DNA of 64,000 nucleotides from Halorubrum lacusprofundi ATCC 49239 (GTDB lineage: Archaea > Halobacteriota > Halobacteria > Halobacteriales > Haloferacaceae). Below, piece after piece: positions 55,734 through 63,840 of the stretch. Below the pieces are notes generated by a model. That model did not search any database, was not told the origin of the DNA, and saw only the letters and a program-made list of their open reading frames with translations. Numbering within the stretch: position 1 is the first letter of the stretch; every line of letters begins with the position of its first letter. A program made the position numbers and the translations under genes. The stretch covers positions 1 to 64,000 of the forward strand of contig NC_012029.1 in NCBI RefSeq assembly GCF_000022205.1, read 5' to 3'.

Positions 55734-55922
55734 CGGATAACGATACGCTCGTGATCTGGTCTGCCATCGACCGTACGTTGGCCACACTCGGGTATTGTTA
55801 TGTCCCCACTCGGGTATTGGTATGACTCGCTGAATCTGCCTGCCAGAGTACGCGAATCCGTAATCCTGCCTTACTGGCGACGAACCCGCCGATTGCTGCG
55901 GGCTGCACCCGAAAAGGAAGCA

Positions 55923-56273
55923 CTCGCTGCGCTCGCGGGGACGATGGACAGGTCGATCTTCAGGTGAGGCTCACGAATGTGGTTCGCTTGGAAAAGATAT
56001 GCCGCCTCCCCGATTTGAACTCTGGAAGACGATCCCGCTTGCTCACTCCCTTCGCTGCGCGGGCTGCGACTTCCATGCTCAAATCGGCTCGGGAGAATTT
56101 TCGCTGCTTACGGCTCGGTCGCTCCGCTCCCTCACGAGTTTGCAGGAAAATGCCGCCTCCCCGATTTGAAACGCGTGAGACTCCCTCCAGTCGTCTCACT
56201 GTTCCCCGCTCGCTGCGCTCGCGGGGACGATGGACAGGTCGATCTTCAGGTGAGGCTCACGAATGTGGTTCGC
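55923..56273. repeat. 65-bp exact duplication next to tRNA-Phe
   Basis: A 65-base block occurs identically at 55923-55987 and 56209-56273. It starts CTCGCTGCGCTCGCGGGGAC and contains GACAGGTCGATCTTCAGG, a degraded version of the tRNA-Phe anticodon arm (ACAGCTCGATCTTCAG). Each copy is followed within about 15 bases by a 20-bp tRNA-Phe 3' end. The block is part of the tRNA tail array. Confidence 0.85.
56000..56170 (-). repeat. Two extra copies of the tRNA-Phe 3' end
   Basis: TGCCGCCTCCCCGATTTGAA, the complement of the last 20 bases of tRNA-Phe, is present exactly at 56000-56019 and 56151-56170 as well as in the real gene at 56281. Spacing is 151 and 130 bases. They do not form tRNAs. Such tails are usual for sites where elements integrate at a tRNA gene and leave att-like copies. 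Confidence 0.85.
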
Positions 56274-56280
56274 AGGAAAA

Positions 56281-56354
56281 TGCCGCCTCCCCGATTTGAA
56301 CGGGGGACAGCTCGATCTTCAGTCGAGTGCTCTCCCAATCTGAGCTAAGGCGGC
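56281..56354 (-). tRNA. tRNA-Phe (GAA)
   Basis: The acceptor stem is GCCGCCT / AGGCGGC, with D-arm TAGCTCAGATTGGGAGAGCA, anticodon stem CTCGA / TCGAG with loop CTGAAGA (anticodon GAA), and T-arm CCCGTTCAAATCGGG. CCA is not encoded. Downstream (leftward) lie two extra 3'-end copies. Confidence 0.96.
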
Positions 56355-56477
56355 TCGCACTCGGACTAATGCCGATTCGGGACAAAAGGATTTCGAAAAG
56401 CGGCGACCGGATCGGCGAGTTGCGTCGTCGTCGCCATCGGGACGGTACTGGAGCGGTAGCGACGAGAAACAGCGAGA

Positions 56478-56620
56478 TGGGACCGCCAGGATTCGAACCG
56501 GAACCGAACGTGCTCGCTCCTCCGTCGCTGCGCGCGTCCGATAGGGCTCGAATCCGTTCACAGCTGCGGCGCTCACGGTGTTGTTTGCGCCGCGAAAGTG
56601 GGACCGCCCGGATTCGAACC
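56478..56620 (-). repeat. Two extra copies of the tRNA-Pro 3' end with covarying hairpins
   Basis: TGGGACCGCC-GGATTCGAACC, the complement of the tRNA-Pro 3' end, occurs at 56478 (one mismatch) and 56599 (exact), and in the gene at 56692. In transcript orientation each tail is followed within about 10 bases by a hairpin: CTGCTGC/GCAGCAG (56659-56686), GCGGCGC/GCGCCGC (56566-56593) and TCGTCGC/GCGACGA (56428-56465). The first two have 14-base loops. Confidence 0.85.
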
Positions 56621-56691
56621 TCAGTCGCTCCACTCCCTGCTTCGAATCCGCTCCACTACTGCTGCTCGCGGTGTTGCTCGCAGCAGAAAGA

Positions 56692-56762
56692 TGGGACCGC
56701 CCGGATTCGAACCGGGGTCTCGGGCACCCAAGGCCCGGAGTATACCACTAACCCACGGTCCC
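56692..56762 (-). tRNA. tRNA-Pro (TGG)
   Basis: The acceptor stem is GGGACCG / CGGTCCC, with D-arm GGTTAGTGGTATACTCC. The anticodon stem is CGGGC / GCCCG with loop CTTGGGT (anticodon TGG), and the T-arm is CCGGTTCGAATCCGG. CCA is not encoded. It faces the same way as tRNA-Phe and is followed by its own array of 3'-end copies. Confidence 0.95.
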
Positions 56763-56850
56763 GTACCCATACATACCCGCATCGCCCGGTAAAGCGTTTC
56801 GTTGCGTGACCGCCTCGCGTTCGGTCGCGGCTATCTCGCTTGCGGCACCC

Positions 56851-58905
56851 TCACTCCTCGTCGTCGCGCAGTTCGAGGTCGGCGACGATCTGGTACGGGT
56901 CCGTCCCCTTCCGGATCGCGTCGAGCATGAAGAACGCCTCGTCGGGCGCGAGGAAGTGCCTCGTGATACCGCGACCGAGCGGCGTCGGCGAGAAGCCGTC
57001 GATGAACTTCCACTCCAGTAACTTTCCGACCGCGTGTTTCGTCGGCACCTCGCCGATCATCCGATCGTTGAGCCGCTTGGCCTTCTTGCCCGCGACGACG
57101 ACGTTCGCCAGCGTCTCCTCGACGGCGGCGGTCTCGTCGTAGTGGGTCGCCACGTCCTCCATCTCCCCCTTGAGGAGGGTGAACGCCACCTCATCTTCGG
57201 TCCGGTCCATGGAGTTGTGGTAAACGCCGTCGGGCTCGACGAGGAGGTAGACACGGCCACGGTCGTGGTAGTCCGGCCGCCCGGCGCGCCCGAGCATCTG
57301 GGAGAACTCCTGAACGGAGAGCCACTCGATCCCCATCGCCAGCGAGTCGAAGATCACCTGCGAGGCGGGGAAGTCGACGCCGGCCGCCAGCGCCGCGGTG
57401 GTGACGACCGCCGAGAGGTCCTGGTTCCCGAACTGCCGTTCGACTTTCTTCCGGCGCTTGTAGTCGAGTCCGGCGTGATACGGCGCGGAGTCGTACCGGA
57501 GCTTCCGGCTGATCTCGTGACATCGTCGCCGGGAGTTCGTGAAGATGATCGTCTGGCCCCGGTACCCCTTCGAGGATTTCGTGTCGAACTCGCGCTTCAC
57601 GAGCTTGTCGGCGATCTGCGCCTTCTCGCGGCTGTCCGCGAAGGTGACGTGGCGCTCGATGGGGACGGGTCGCTCCTCGTACTCGATGAGCGTGGCTCGG
57701 AGCTTCTCGGCGAGCCATTCTGGGTTCCCCACCGTCGCCGAGAGGTAGACGAACTGGGTGCCGCCGTACCCCTCGTGGGTCTCCATCCGATTCTCGCTGT
57801 AGTACTTCAGCCGTGAGATGAGCCCGTCGAGCCGGTGGCCGCGCTCGCCCTCCTTCAGCGTGTGGACCTCGTCGATGACGACGGTGCCGATGTCACCGAG
57901 GTCCTTCCCGGTCCGGAGTGCGTGGTCGATCCCCTCGTAGGTACCGACGATCACGTCGGCGTTCGGGTCGAAGCGGTTTCCGTCGTCGTTCACCCGCGAG
58001 GAGCCGACGCGGATCGAGACGTTCAGCCGGTCGCCGTAGCGGTCTTTGAAGTCCTCGTGCTTCTGGTTGGCGAGCGCGACGAGAGGGACTAAAAAGAGGA
58101 GCTTCCCGTCCCCTTTCAGTGCCCGGTCGATTCCGGCTAGCTCGCCGACGAGGGTCTTCCCGGTCGCGGTCGCGCTCACGACGAGCTGGTCGGTACCATC
58201 GAGGAGACCGTTCCGCACGGACAGGCTCTGGACCGGGAGCAGCTCCTCGAAGCGGCCCTGCAGATGTGCAGAGAGATCCGGATGGAGATCGAGGTCCTCG
58301 GTCCGGACCGGGGAGATATCGTCGACGTTCGCGGAGACCTCGTCGTACTTGGTGAGATCGGGATCGAGTCCGCCTTGCAGGAGGTTGACGATCCGGTCTA
58401 AATCCCCGGACTCGTACAGCAGCTCCTCTAGCCGCTCCTCGGCGGCGCCCGTGAACTCGCCTTTGTACGACAGCTCGCGTTCCAACTCCCGGCGGGCGCA
58501 GTCGCGACAGATCAGCTCGTCGTTGTGCTCGATTGCGCCGTCGCTCGTGATGGGGCCATACCGACCGTCGTTCGCGCAACGCCGACAGGTCCGGACCGCC
58601 ATCGCCTCCAGCTGGTAGCCGTCGAGCATCGCCTGCAGCCGCTTGCGGTTCTTCGGCGAGGTCTGCTCGGAGATCCGAATCCGACCGGCCGCGCGGGCGA
58701 GATCAACGAATTCGCCGGGCTGGCGGGGATGGTCCTCGCCGTCGCGGATGACACGGAACTTGCCCGGTCGCGGGCCTGCGGAGGTCTCCTTGAGTTCGAG
58801 CCGCCCGCGGAGTATCCGATTGCCGTCGCGGGTGGCGACAACGGTGTAGTCGCTCCGCGCCTCGTGGAGGAACAGCGTCTCGACTTCGGCCAACTGCTGT
58901 GACAC
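56851..58905 (-). CDS. Ski2-type DEAD/DEAH helicase with N-terminal zinc domain
   Basis: The 684-aa helicase has an N-terminal domain with a zinc pair set (CRRCAND and CRDCARRE, about residues 107-140). The helicase core has motif I SATATGKT (about 243), DEVH (motif II), LSATVG (III), TIIFTNSRRRC (IV) and QMLGRAGRPD (VI). The layout fits the archaeal ASH-Ski2 group, which works with aRNase J and the exosome in RNA decay. Hel308-like DNA repair helicases lack this N-terminal domain. The final 100 residues are helical. Confidence 0.85.
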   Translation of the reverse strand: MSQQLAEVETLFLHEARSDYTVVATRDGNRILRGRLELKETSAGPRPGKFRVIRDGEDHPRQPGEFVDLARAAGRIRISEQTSPKNRKRLQAMLDGYQLEAMAVRTCRRCANDGRYGPITSDGAIEHNDELICRDCARRELERELSYKGEFTGAAEERLEELLYESGDLDRIVNLLQGGLDPDLTKYDEVSANVDDISPVRTEDLDLHPDLSAHLQGRFEELLPVQSLSVRNGLLDGTDQLVVSATATGKTLVGELAGIDRALKGDGKLLFLVPLVALANQKHEDFKDRYGDRLNVSIRVGSSRVNDDGNRFDPNADVIVGTYEGIDHALRTGKDLGDIGTVVIDEVHTLKEGERGHRLDGLISRLKYYSENRMETHEGYGGTQFVYLSATVGNPEWLAEKLRATLIEYEERPVPIERHVTFADSREKAQIADKLVKREFDTKSSKGYRGQTIIFTNSRRRCHEISRKLRYDSAPYHAGLDYKRRKKVERQFGNQDLSAVVTTAALAAGVDFPASQVIFDSLAMGIEWLSVQEFSQMLGRAGRPDYHDRGRVYLLVEPDGVYHNSMDRTEDEVAFTLLKGEMEDVATHYDETAAVEETLANVVVAGKKAKRLNDRMIGEVPTKHAVGKLLEWKFIDGFSPTPLGRGITRHFLAPDEAFFMLDAIRKGTDPYQIVADLELRDDEE

Positions 58906-59021
58906 TACGTTTTGGTACGCGAGCGAGGTATTTTAGGAGTTCGGCTCGACGTGTGGCGCCGGCGCTACGTGAAGCGATCGCACGAAAAAAGGGCCGCCTC
59001 GATCGGACTGGAGGGCGGTCT

Positions 59022-59552
59022 CTACGAAACGAGCAGCTCCTCGCCGCGGTCGACCGTGATCCGGCACGGCGGCGAGAGCTTGTTGTACGCGCGGCGGAAC
59101 GCCTCCTTCACGACGGACGCCTGCTCGACGTCGCAGTACGCGGTGAAGACGATGTCGTCCTTGTTGAGCCGCGCGGCGGTCCCGACCGGCTTGCCGAACG
59201 CCTGCCGCATCCCGTCGGAGACACGGTCCGCACCGGCGCCGGTCGCCTGCTTGTTCTCCCGAATGACCTGATGGGGGAACTTGCGGAGGGTCATCTTGTA
59301 GTTACCCTCGCCGAGTTCCTTGATGAGGTGCCGGTTCGCCGAGAGCCGGGAGCTCTCGAGCGAGCCGTGTCGGATCTGGAGCTCCTCTTCGACGCGGAGG
59401 CTGATCTGGACGGGGTAGTCGTCCGGCTCCGCGGAGAGGTCGCCCATGTTGTGCTGGGCGATCTTCGAACCGGGAATGCCCGTGATGTATTCGCGGCGGG
59501 TGTACGACGGCTTGTCGATCGTCCGATACATAGAGGCGGGTTTGTCAGACAT
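59022..59552 (-). CDS. rpl10e: Ribosomal protein L10e (uL16 family)
   Basis: The 176-aa protein begins [20 protein letters not shown] and contains [17 protein letters not shown] and [20 protein letters not shown] (here starting KFPHQ), the signature of archaeal L10e. It belongs to the large subunit near the tRNA-binding sites. An acidic patch is typical of haloarchaeal forms. The start at 59552 is chosen over upstream extensions. Confidence 0.95.
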   Translation of the reverse strand: MSDKPASMYRTIDKPSYTRREYITGIPGSKIAQHNMGDLSAEPDDYPVQISLRVEEELQIRHGSLESSRLSANRHLIKELGEGNYKMTLRKFPHQVIRENKQATGAGADRVSDGMRQAFGKPVGTAARLNKDDIVFTAYCDVEQASVVKEAFRRAYNKLSPPCRITVDRGEELLVS

Positions 59553-59696
59553 GGCTACTTGTCCGATGTAGCCGGTGCTGCGGCGATAAAGCCTTCGATA
59601 GCGAGGCGCCGTCGTCGGCTCGGCGGAGGTCACCGTCGGCTGTCTGGCGGATCACGGTGCGTATTGACGTGACACGGATCACTTCACGCCGATCGA

Positions 59697-60437
59697 TCAC
59701 TCCTCCGGCGTCGGGTCGAGCGCGACGTGGTCGAACCCGCGGTCTGCGAGCCGCTCCGCGGCCCGATCGGTGACCGAGGGCGCGACGAGCACTCCGCGGA
59801 CGACGGGGGTGTCGGCTCCTTCTTCCGCTCCCAGCTCCGCCCGGAGCGCCCGCACGTACCGGGCGAGTTGCCCGACCGCGTCCGGGCCAACCCGCCGGCG
59901 TTTCAGCTCGACGACGACCGGGTCACCGTCGGCGTCGACGCCGAACACGTCCATCGGGCCGGCGCTGGAGGGGCGCTCGGTCTCGCGGGGCTCGAACCCC
60001 GGCTCGACGAGTTCGGGGCGTTCCAAGATTCTGGTCCGAAGGTCCTCCTCGCTCCCGTGGAGCGTGAGGTCGCGCCCGCCGGTGACCGCCATCGCAGAGA
60101 GCTGGTGGATGTCGGAAAAGCGGACCGTCAGCGTCTCGTCGGGGTTGCTTCTGGTCGAGCGTACGCGAAGTTGTCCCTCGCGCACCGCGGCGTGGTGTTC
60201 CGATCCCGGCGGCTGCCAGTTGACCGGCTGGCGCCCCTCGTCGGTGTGGACGAGGGCGGCGCCGTCGGGCTTTAACACGAGCAGCCGGTCGCCGGCGCCG
60301 AGGTCGGAGGCGGCGCGGCCCTCGTAGCTGACCGTACAGCGGCCGAAGAGGCTTATCAGATCGCCGCCCTCGAAGGCGTCTTCGAGTTCCCAGAGGGCCT
60401 CGCGGTGGCTCGGGTCGTGGACGCTCGTTACTGTCAC
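59697..60437 (-). CDS. nucS: Mismatch endonuclease NucS (EndoMS)
   Basis: NucS/EndoMS cuts both strands at mismatched or branched DNA and supplies mismatch repair in archaea lacking MutS. The 246-aa protein has an N-terminal DNA-binding domain (LFGRCTVSYEGRAASDLGAGD, LLVLKPDGAALVHTDEGRQP) and a C-terminal RecB-like nuclease core: GPMDVFGVDADGDPVVVELK then RRRVGPDAVGQLARYV. The GTG at 60437 (MTVTSVHDPSHREAL) fits the family length; an ATG at 60560 would add 41 unconserved residues. Confidence 0.92.
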   Translation of the reverse strand: MTVTSVHDPSHREALWELEDAFEGGDLISLFGRCTVSYEGRAASDLGAGDRLLVLKPDGAALVHTDEGRQPVNWQPPGSEHHAAVREGQLRVRSTRSNPDETLTVRFSDIHQLSAMAVTGGRDLTLHGSEEDLRTRILERPELVEPGFEPRETERPSSAGPMDVFGVDADGDPVVVELKRRRVGPDAVGQLARYVRALRAELGAEEGADTPVVRGVLVAPSVTDRAAERLADRGFDHVALDPTPEE

Positions 60438-60559
60438 TACGAGTCGTACGGGGTTGTGGCTCAAAAAGGGCGCGAGGGCGAGGTCGGCAAGAATGGTCGG
60501 TCGTACGTCGTCGCCATCGGCGGTGACGCACTGTACGAGTTCGGCGCCTCTGCCGATCA

Positions 60560-60761
60560 CTTATAAAGCGTTGCTAGCGTGACGAATGCCTCCAAAGTTG
60601 CCCCCTTTAACCTCCACACAACCGCAACCGCACAGCACCTCACGCCTCCCCAGCCTCGCCGCGGCCGCCATCGGCGGCCGCGGGCTCCCTCGCGCGAACT
60701 GCTCGCGCCCTAACGGGCGCTCGCAGGCGCGCGCCACCGCATTTGAAGACCGTTTATAAAT
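60560..60761 (-). repeat. Dispersed structured intergenic element, copy C
   Basis: On the minus strand it begins TTTATAAACGG and ends with CGCTTTATAAG. Inside are GGTGGCGCGCGCCTGCGAGC, GCGCGAGGGA, GAGGCTGGGGAGGCGTGAGG and a GTGTGGAGGTTAAAGGGGGCA block comparable with GGACTCAAAGGGGCA in copy A. Hairpins are GCGCCC/GGGCGC (60705-60720) and a perfect 11-bp CCGCGGCCGCC/GGCGGCCGCGG (60659-60683). It fills the gap between nucS and ahcY, and one end box may double as the ahcY or nucS promoter. Confidence 0.75.
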
Positions 60762-60773
60762 GCCGCTGACCGC

Positions 60774-62063
60774 TTACGTCCCGTGCTCCCAGCTACCCAT
60801 GTACTCACGCTGTTCGTCGGTGAGCGCGTCGTGTTCGACGCCCTCCGCGTCGAGCTTGATCTCGGCGACCTCGCGGTCGAGGTCGTCGGGCACGTCGTGG
60901 ACGCCGGGTTCGTAGCTCTCGCCGTTCGCGGCGAGTTCGCGGACGACGACCGCCTGCACGCCGAAGCTCTGGTCCATCACTTCGACCGGGTGGCCGAGCG
61001 AGATCGGCGCCGCGAGGTTGACGAGCCGCCCCTCAGCGAGCACGTTCAGGACGCGGCCGTCGGCCATCTCGAAGCCTTCGACGCCGTCGCGGGCCTCGAA
61101 GCGGTCGACGGCGAGATCGTCAAGATCGTCGAGGTTCACCTCGACGTCGAAGTGGCCCGCGTTCGCGAGCAGGACGCCGTCCTGCATCTCCTCGAAGTCC
61201 TCGCGGGTGATCACGTCGCGGTTGCCGGTCGTCGTGATGAACACGTCGCCCTTCTTCGCGGCCTCCACCATCGGGAGGACCTCGTACCCCTCCATGTGTG
61301 CTTCGAGCGCCTTGCGGGGGTCGACCTCGCAGACGATCACGTTCGCGTTCTGGCCGGAGGCCTTCATCGCGACGCCCTTCCCGCACTGGCCGTACCCGCC
61401 GACGACGACGTTCTTGCCGGCCCACGAGAGGTTCGTCGTCATCGCGATGGTCGCGAGCGACGACTCGCCCGTGCCGTGGACGTTGTCGAACAGCTGTTTC
61501 ATCGGCGTGTCGTTCACGGCGAAGACGGGGTAGTGAAGCTCGCCGTCGGCGTCCATCGCGCGCAGGCGGTGGACCCCGGTGGTCGTCTCCTCGGCGCCGC
61601 CAATGATGGAGTCGATGAGATCGGGGTACTCCTCGTGGACGAGCTTCACCATGTCCATCCCGTCGTCGACGGTGATGGTGGGGTCGTGGGCGATGCAGGC
61701 GTGCATCGCGTCGTAGTACTCCTCGTCGTCGACGCCGCGGACCGCGTAGGAGGTGATCGACTCGTGGGTGTCGAGCGCGGCCGACACGTCGTCGTGGGTC
61801 GAGAGCGGGTTACAGCCGGTGATCGCGACCTCGGCGCCGCCGTCGGCGAGCAGTTCGACGAGGTTCGCCGTCTTCGCCTCGACGTGCATCGCCATCGCGA
61901 TCGTCTCGCCGGCGAGTGGCTGCTCGTTGACGAACTCCTCGCGGAGCGCGTTCAGAATCGGCATGTGCTGGAGCGCCCAATCCATCTTCCGGCGCCCCTC
62001 CTCGCGGGCCGTTTCGATGTCCGAGAGATGCTGTGACACCGGTGAATACGCGGTTTCGCTCAT
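60774..62063 (-). CDS. ahcY: Adenosylhomocysteinase
   Basis: AhcY splits S-adenosylhomocysteine into adenosine and homocysteine, keeping methyl-transfer reactions going. The 429-aa protein has the substrate segment MAMHVEAKTANLVELL, HDVSAALDTHESI-like (THDDVSAAL), NDTPMKQLFDNVHGTGESS and the NAD-binding GGYGQCGKGVAMKASGQ followed by CEVDPRKALEAHMEGY. The C-terminal tail ends in KLDAEGVEHDALTDEQREYM. The ATG at 62063 (MSETAYSPV) is chosen. An earlier ATG adds six residues. Confidence 0.96.
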   Translation of the reverse strand: MSETAYSPVSQHLSDIETAREEGRRKMDWALQHMPILNALREEFVNEQPLAGETIAMAMHVEAKTANLVELLADGGAEVAITGCNPLSTHDDVSAALDTHESITSYAVRGVDDEEYYDAMHACIAHDPTITVDDGMDMVKLVHEEYPDLIDSIIGGAEETTTGVHRLRAMDADGELHYPVFAVNDTPMKQLFDNVHGTGESSLATIAMTTNLSWAGKNVVVGGYGQCGKGVAMKASGQNANVIVCEVDPRKALEAHMEGYEVLPMVEAAKKGDVFITTTGNRDVITREDFEEMQDGVLLANAGHFDVEVNLDDLDDLAVDRFEARDGVEGFEMADGRVLNVLAEGRLVNLAAPISLGHPVEVMDQSFGVQAVVVRELAANGESYEPGVHDVPDDLDREVAEIKLDAEGVEHDALTDEQREYMGSWEHGT

Positions 62064-62165
62064 ACCTCTCGGTTCGCTCACGGCGCACTAAACCCTGCCG
62101 ACACCGGGCGAGTCTGGAAAAAGAACCGTCAGCGTGCGCGAACCGGACTGGCGCGAGATGCGCCG

Positions 62166-63548
62166 TCAGTTCTGCGGGCCGTTCCCGTTACCCTGACCGT
62201 TTCCGTTGCCCGGGCCGTTCCCGGCGTTGCCGTCGTCATCGTCGTCTTCGGCGCCGTCCTCGCCTTCTTCACCGCTCTTGTCGGCGTCATCCGCGTCGTC
62301 GGTGTCATCCTCTTTTGTATCGTCGCCGTCGTCACCGTCCGGGCCGGCGTGGTCCGGCGGTCCTTGCTCGCCGTCGTTCCCGTTGCCCTGACCGGTGTGG
62401 TCCGGCGGTCCCTGCTCGCCGTCGTTCCCGTTGCCCTGACCGGCGTGGTCGGGCGCGTTACCGGGGCCGTCGCTCGCGTTGCCCGCGTTGCGTCCGTTGT
62501 CTGCGTCGCTTCCGTTACCCGCGTCGTCCGGACCGCTCGGGCTCCCCGCGTGGTCCGGGGCGTTCCCCGGGTTGTTCTCGGTTACGAAGTCCGAGACGGC
62601 GGCACCGATGCCGCCCTCGCGGTCCTGGAGCCGGTCGATGAAGTCCTGCACGAGTTGGCCGAAGGACTGATCCTCGGCCTCGCCGCCGTCGACGGTCAGG
62701 TCGACGGTCGTCGAGACGGTGTCGTTCTCGTAGCCGGCCGTCACGTCGACCGTGACGTTCGCTTCGGCGGCGTTGAGGGTGACGGTCCCGTTCTCGTCGG
62801 TCTCGTAGCTGCCCTCACCGACGTAGGTGACGTTCTGTCCGTCGGCGGTGGTGACGTTCACCGAGGCGTTTTCCGCGGCCTCGTCGTCGTCGGTGACCGT
62901 GACGACGGGCTCACCGTCGGTGTTCGACACGTCGAGTGCGAGTCCCTCGGGGGTCTCGAGGTCGACCGTCGTCGAGACGGACTCGTTCTCGTCCGTCGCC
63001 GTCACGTCGATCGTCACGTCCTCCTCAGCGGCGGAGAGGGTGACGGTGCCGTTCTCGTCAGTCTCGTAGTCGCCCTCGTCGGCGTAGGTGACGTTCTGTC
63101 CGTCGGCGGTGGTGACGTTCACCGAGGCGTTCTCGACCGCGGTGTCGTTGTCGGTGACCGTCACGACGGGTTCGCCGTCGGTGCTCTCGACGTCGATAAC
63201 GAGCCCGTCGGGGGCCTCGAGATCGATCGTCGTGGTGGTGGAGTCGTTCTCGTACTCAGCGGTCACGTTCACCGTCACGTCCTCCTCGGGGGTGGAGAGG
63301 CCGACGGTGCCGTTCGCGTCGGTCGTGTACTCACTGGCTCCCGCGTACGACTCGTTCGCGGGATCGACGACGCTCACGTTGACGGTGGCGTTCTCGACCG
63401 CGGTGCCGTTCTCGGTCACTGTGACCGTCGGTTCCCCGTCCGCGTCGTCGACGGTCACGCCGAGGTCGCCCTCGGCGGCCGCGACGCCGGTCATCGCACC
63501 GAGTGCGACGACCGCGATCAACAGCAGGCCAATCGTGTGTTTGCTCAT
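62166..63548 (-). CDS. Secreted repeat protein with three Ig-like domains
   Basis: The 460-aa protein has a signal peptide (MSKHTIGLLLIAVVALGAMT, then GVAAA). Three repeats of about 85 residues follow, each with the pattern DGEPVVTVTDNDTAVENASV and YETDENGTVTL. Then a linker and a long low-complexity tail of PDHAGQGNGNDGEQG-like units and Asp/Glu/Gly/Asn runs. No sortase or PGF-type anchor is visible. The second and third repeats are almost identical at DNA level, for example the block at 62828 against that at 63089. TATA-like CTTTTTATAG lies about 30 bases upstream. Confidence 0.82.
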   Translation of the reverse strand: MSKHTIGLLLIAVVALGAMTGVAAAEGDLGVTVDDADGEPTVTVTENGTAVENATVNVSVVDPANESYAGASEYTTDANGTVGLSTPEEDVTVNVTAEYENDSTTTTIDLEAPDGLVIDVESTDGEPVVTVTDNDTAVENASVNVTTADGQNVTYADEGDYETDENGTVTLSAAEEDVTIDVTATDENESVSTTVDLETPEGLALDVSNTDGEPVVTVTDDDEAAENASVNVTTADGQNVTYVGEGSYETDENGTVTLNAAEANVTVDVTAGYENDTVSTTVDLTVDGGEAEDQSFGQLVQDFIDRLQDREGGIGAAVSDFVTENNPGNAPDHAGSPSGPDDAGNGSDADNGRNAGNASDGPGNAPDHAGQGNGNDGEQGPPDHTGQGNGNDGEQGPPDHAGPDGDDGDDTKEDDTDDADDADKSGEEGEDGAEDDDDDGNAGNGPGNGNGQGNGNGPQN

Positions 63549-63575
63549 GTGCATCCGGGTCGTGACACCGTTACC

Positions 63576-63585
63576 CTATAAAAAG
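63576..63585 (-). promoter_or_regulatory. TATA box of the secreted repeat protein
   Basis: CTATAAAAAG (CTTTTTATAG on the minus strand) is centred about 32 bases before the ATG at 63548. This would put transcription start within a few bases of the start codon, as in leaderless haloarchaeal mRNAs. The stretch from 63586 to 63840 contains no recognisable gene. Confidence 0.65.
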
Positions 63586-63840
63586 GCAACTCGGTTAAGC
63601 CGGTTTTACCCGGATTGTATTCGGGTTACCGGCGCTATCTCGGCGGTTTGGGTATTTGGCGGGATCGAGCGGTTAATCGATCCGTATCGGCGCCGATTTG
63701 CATTCGAAAGAAATCGATCCGCGGTTCGGACGCGACTCGACTTCGATCGGTCTATGGGTGTGAATCAGATCGGGAGTGAGTGTTGCAGTTCGTCGGCGGT
63801 AAGACGATATTTAAATAACTGTGAGCGACGGCGTCGATTA

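Noticed and set aside
56327-56809. Frame encoding three MGPPGFEP motifs in a row
   Set aside because: These are plus-strand translations of tRNA-Pro 3' ends (GGGACCGCCCGGATTCGAAC). The phrase is a well-known artefact of reading a tRNA antisense.
62349-63581. A 410-codon plus-strand frame opposite the secreted repeat protein
   Set aside because: It mirrors the repeats of the minus-strand gene, which has a signal peptide and a promoter. The plus-strand translation is Val/Gly/Arg shadow sequence.
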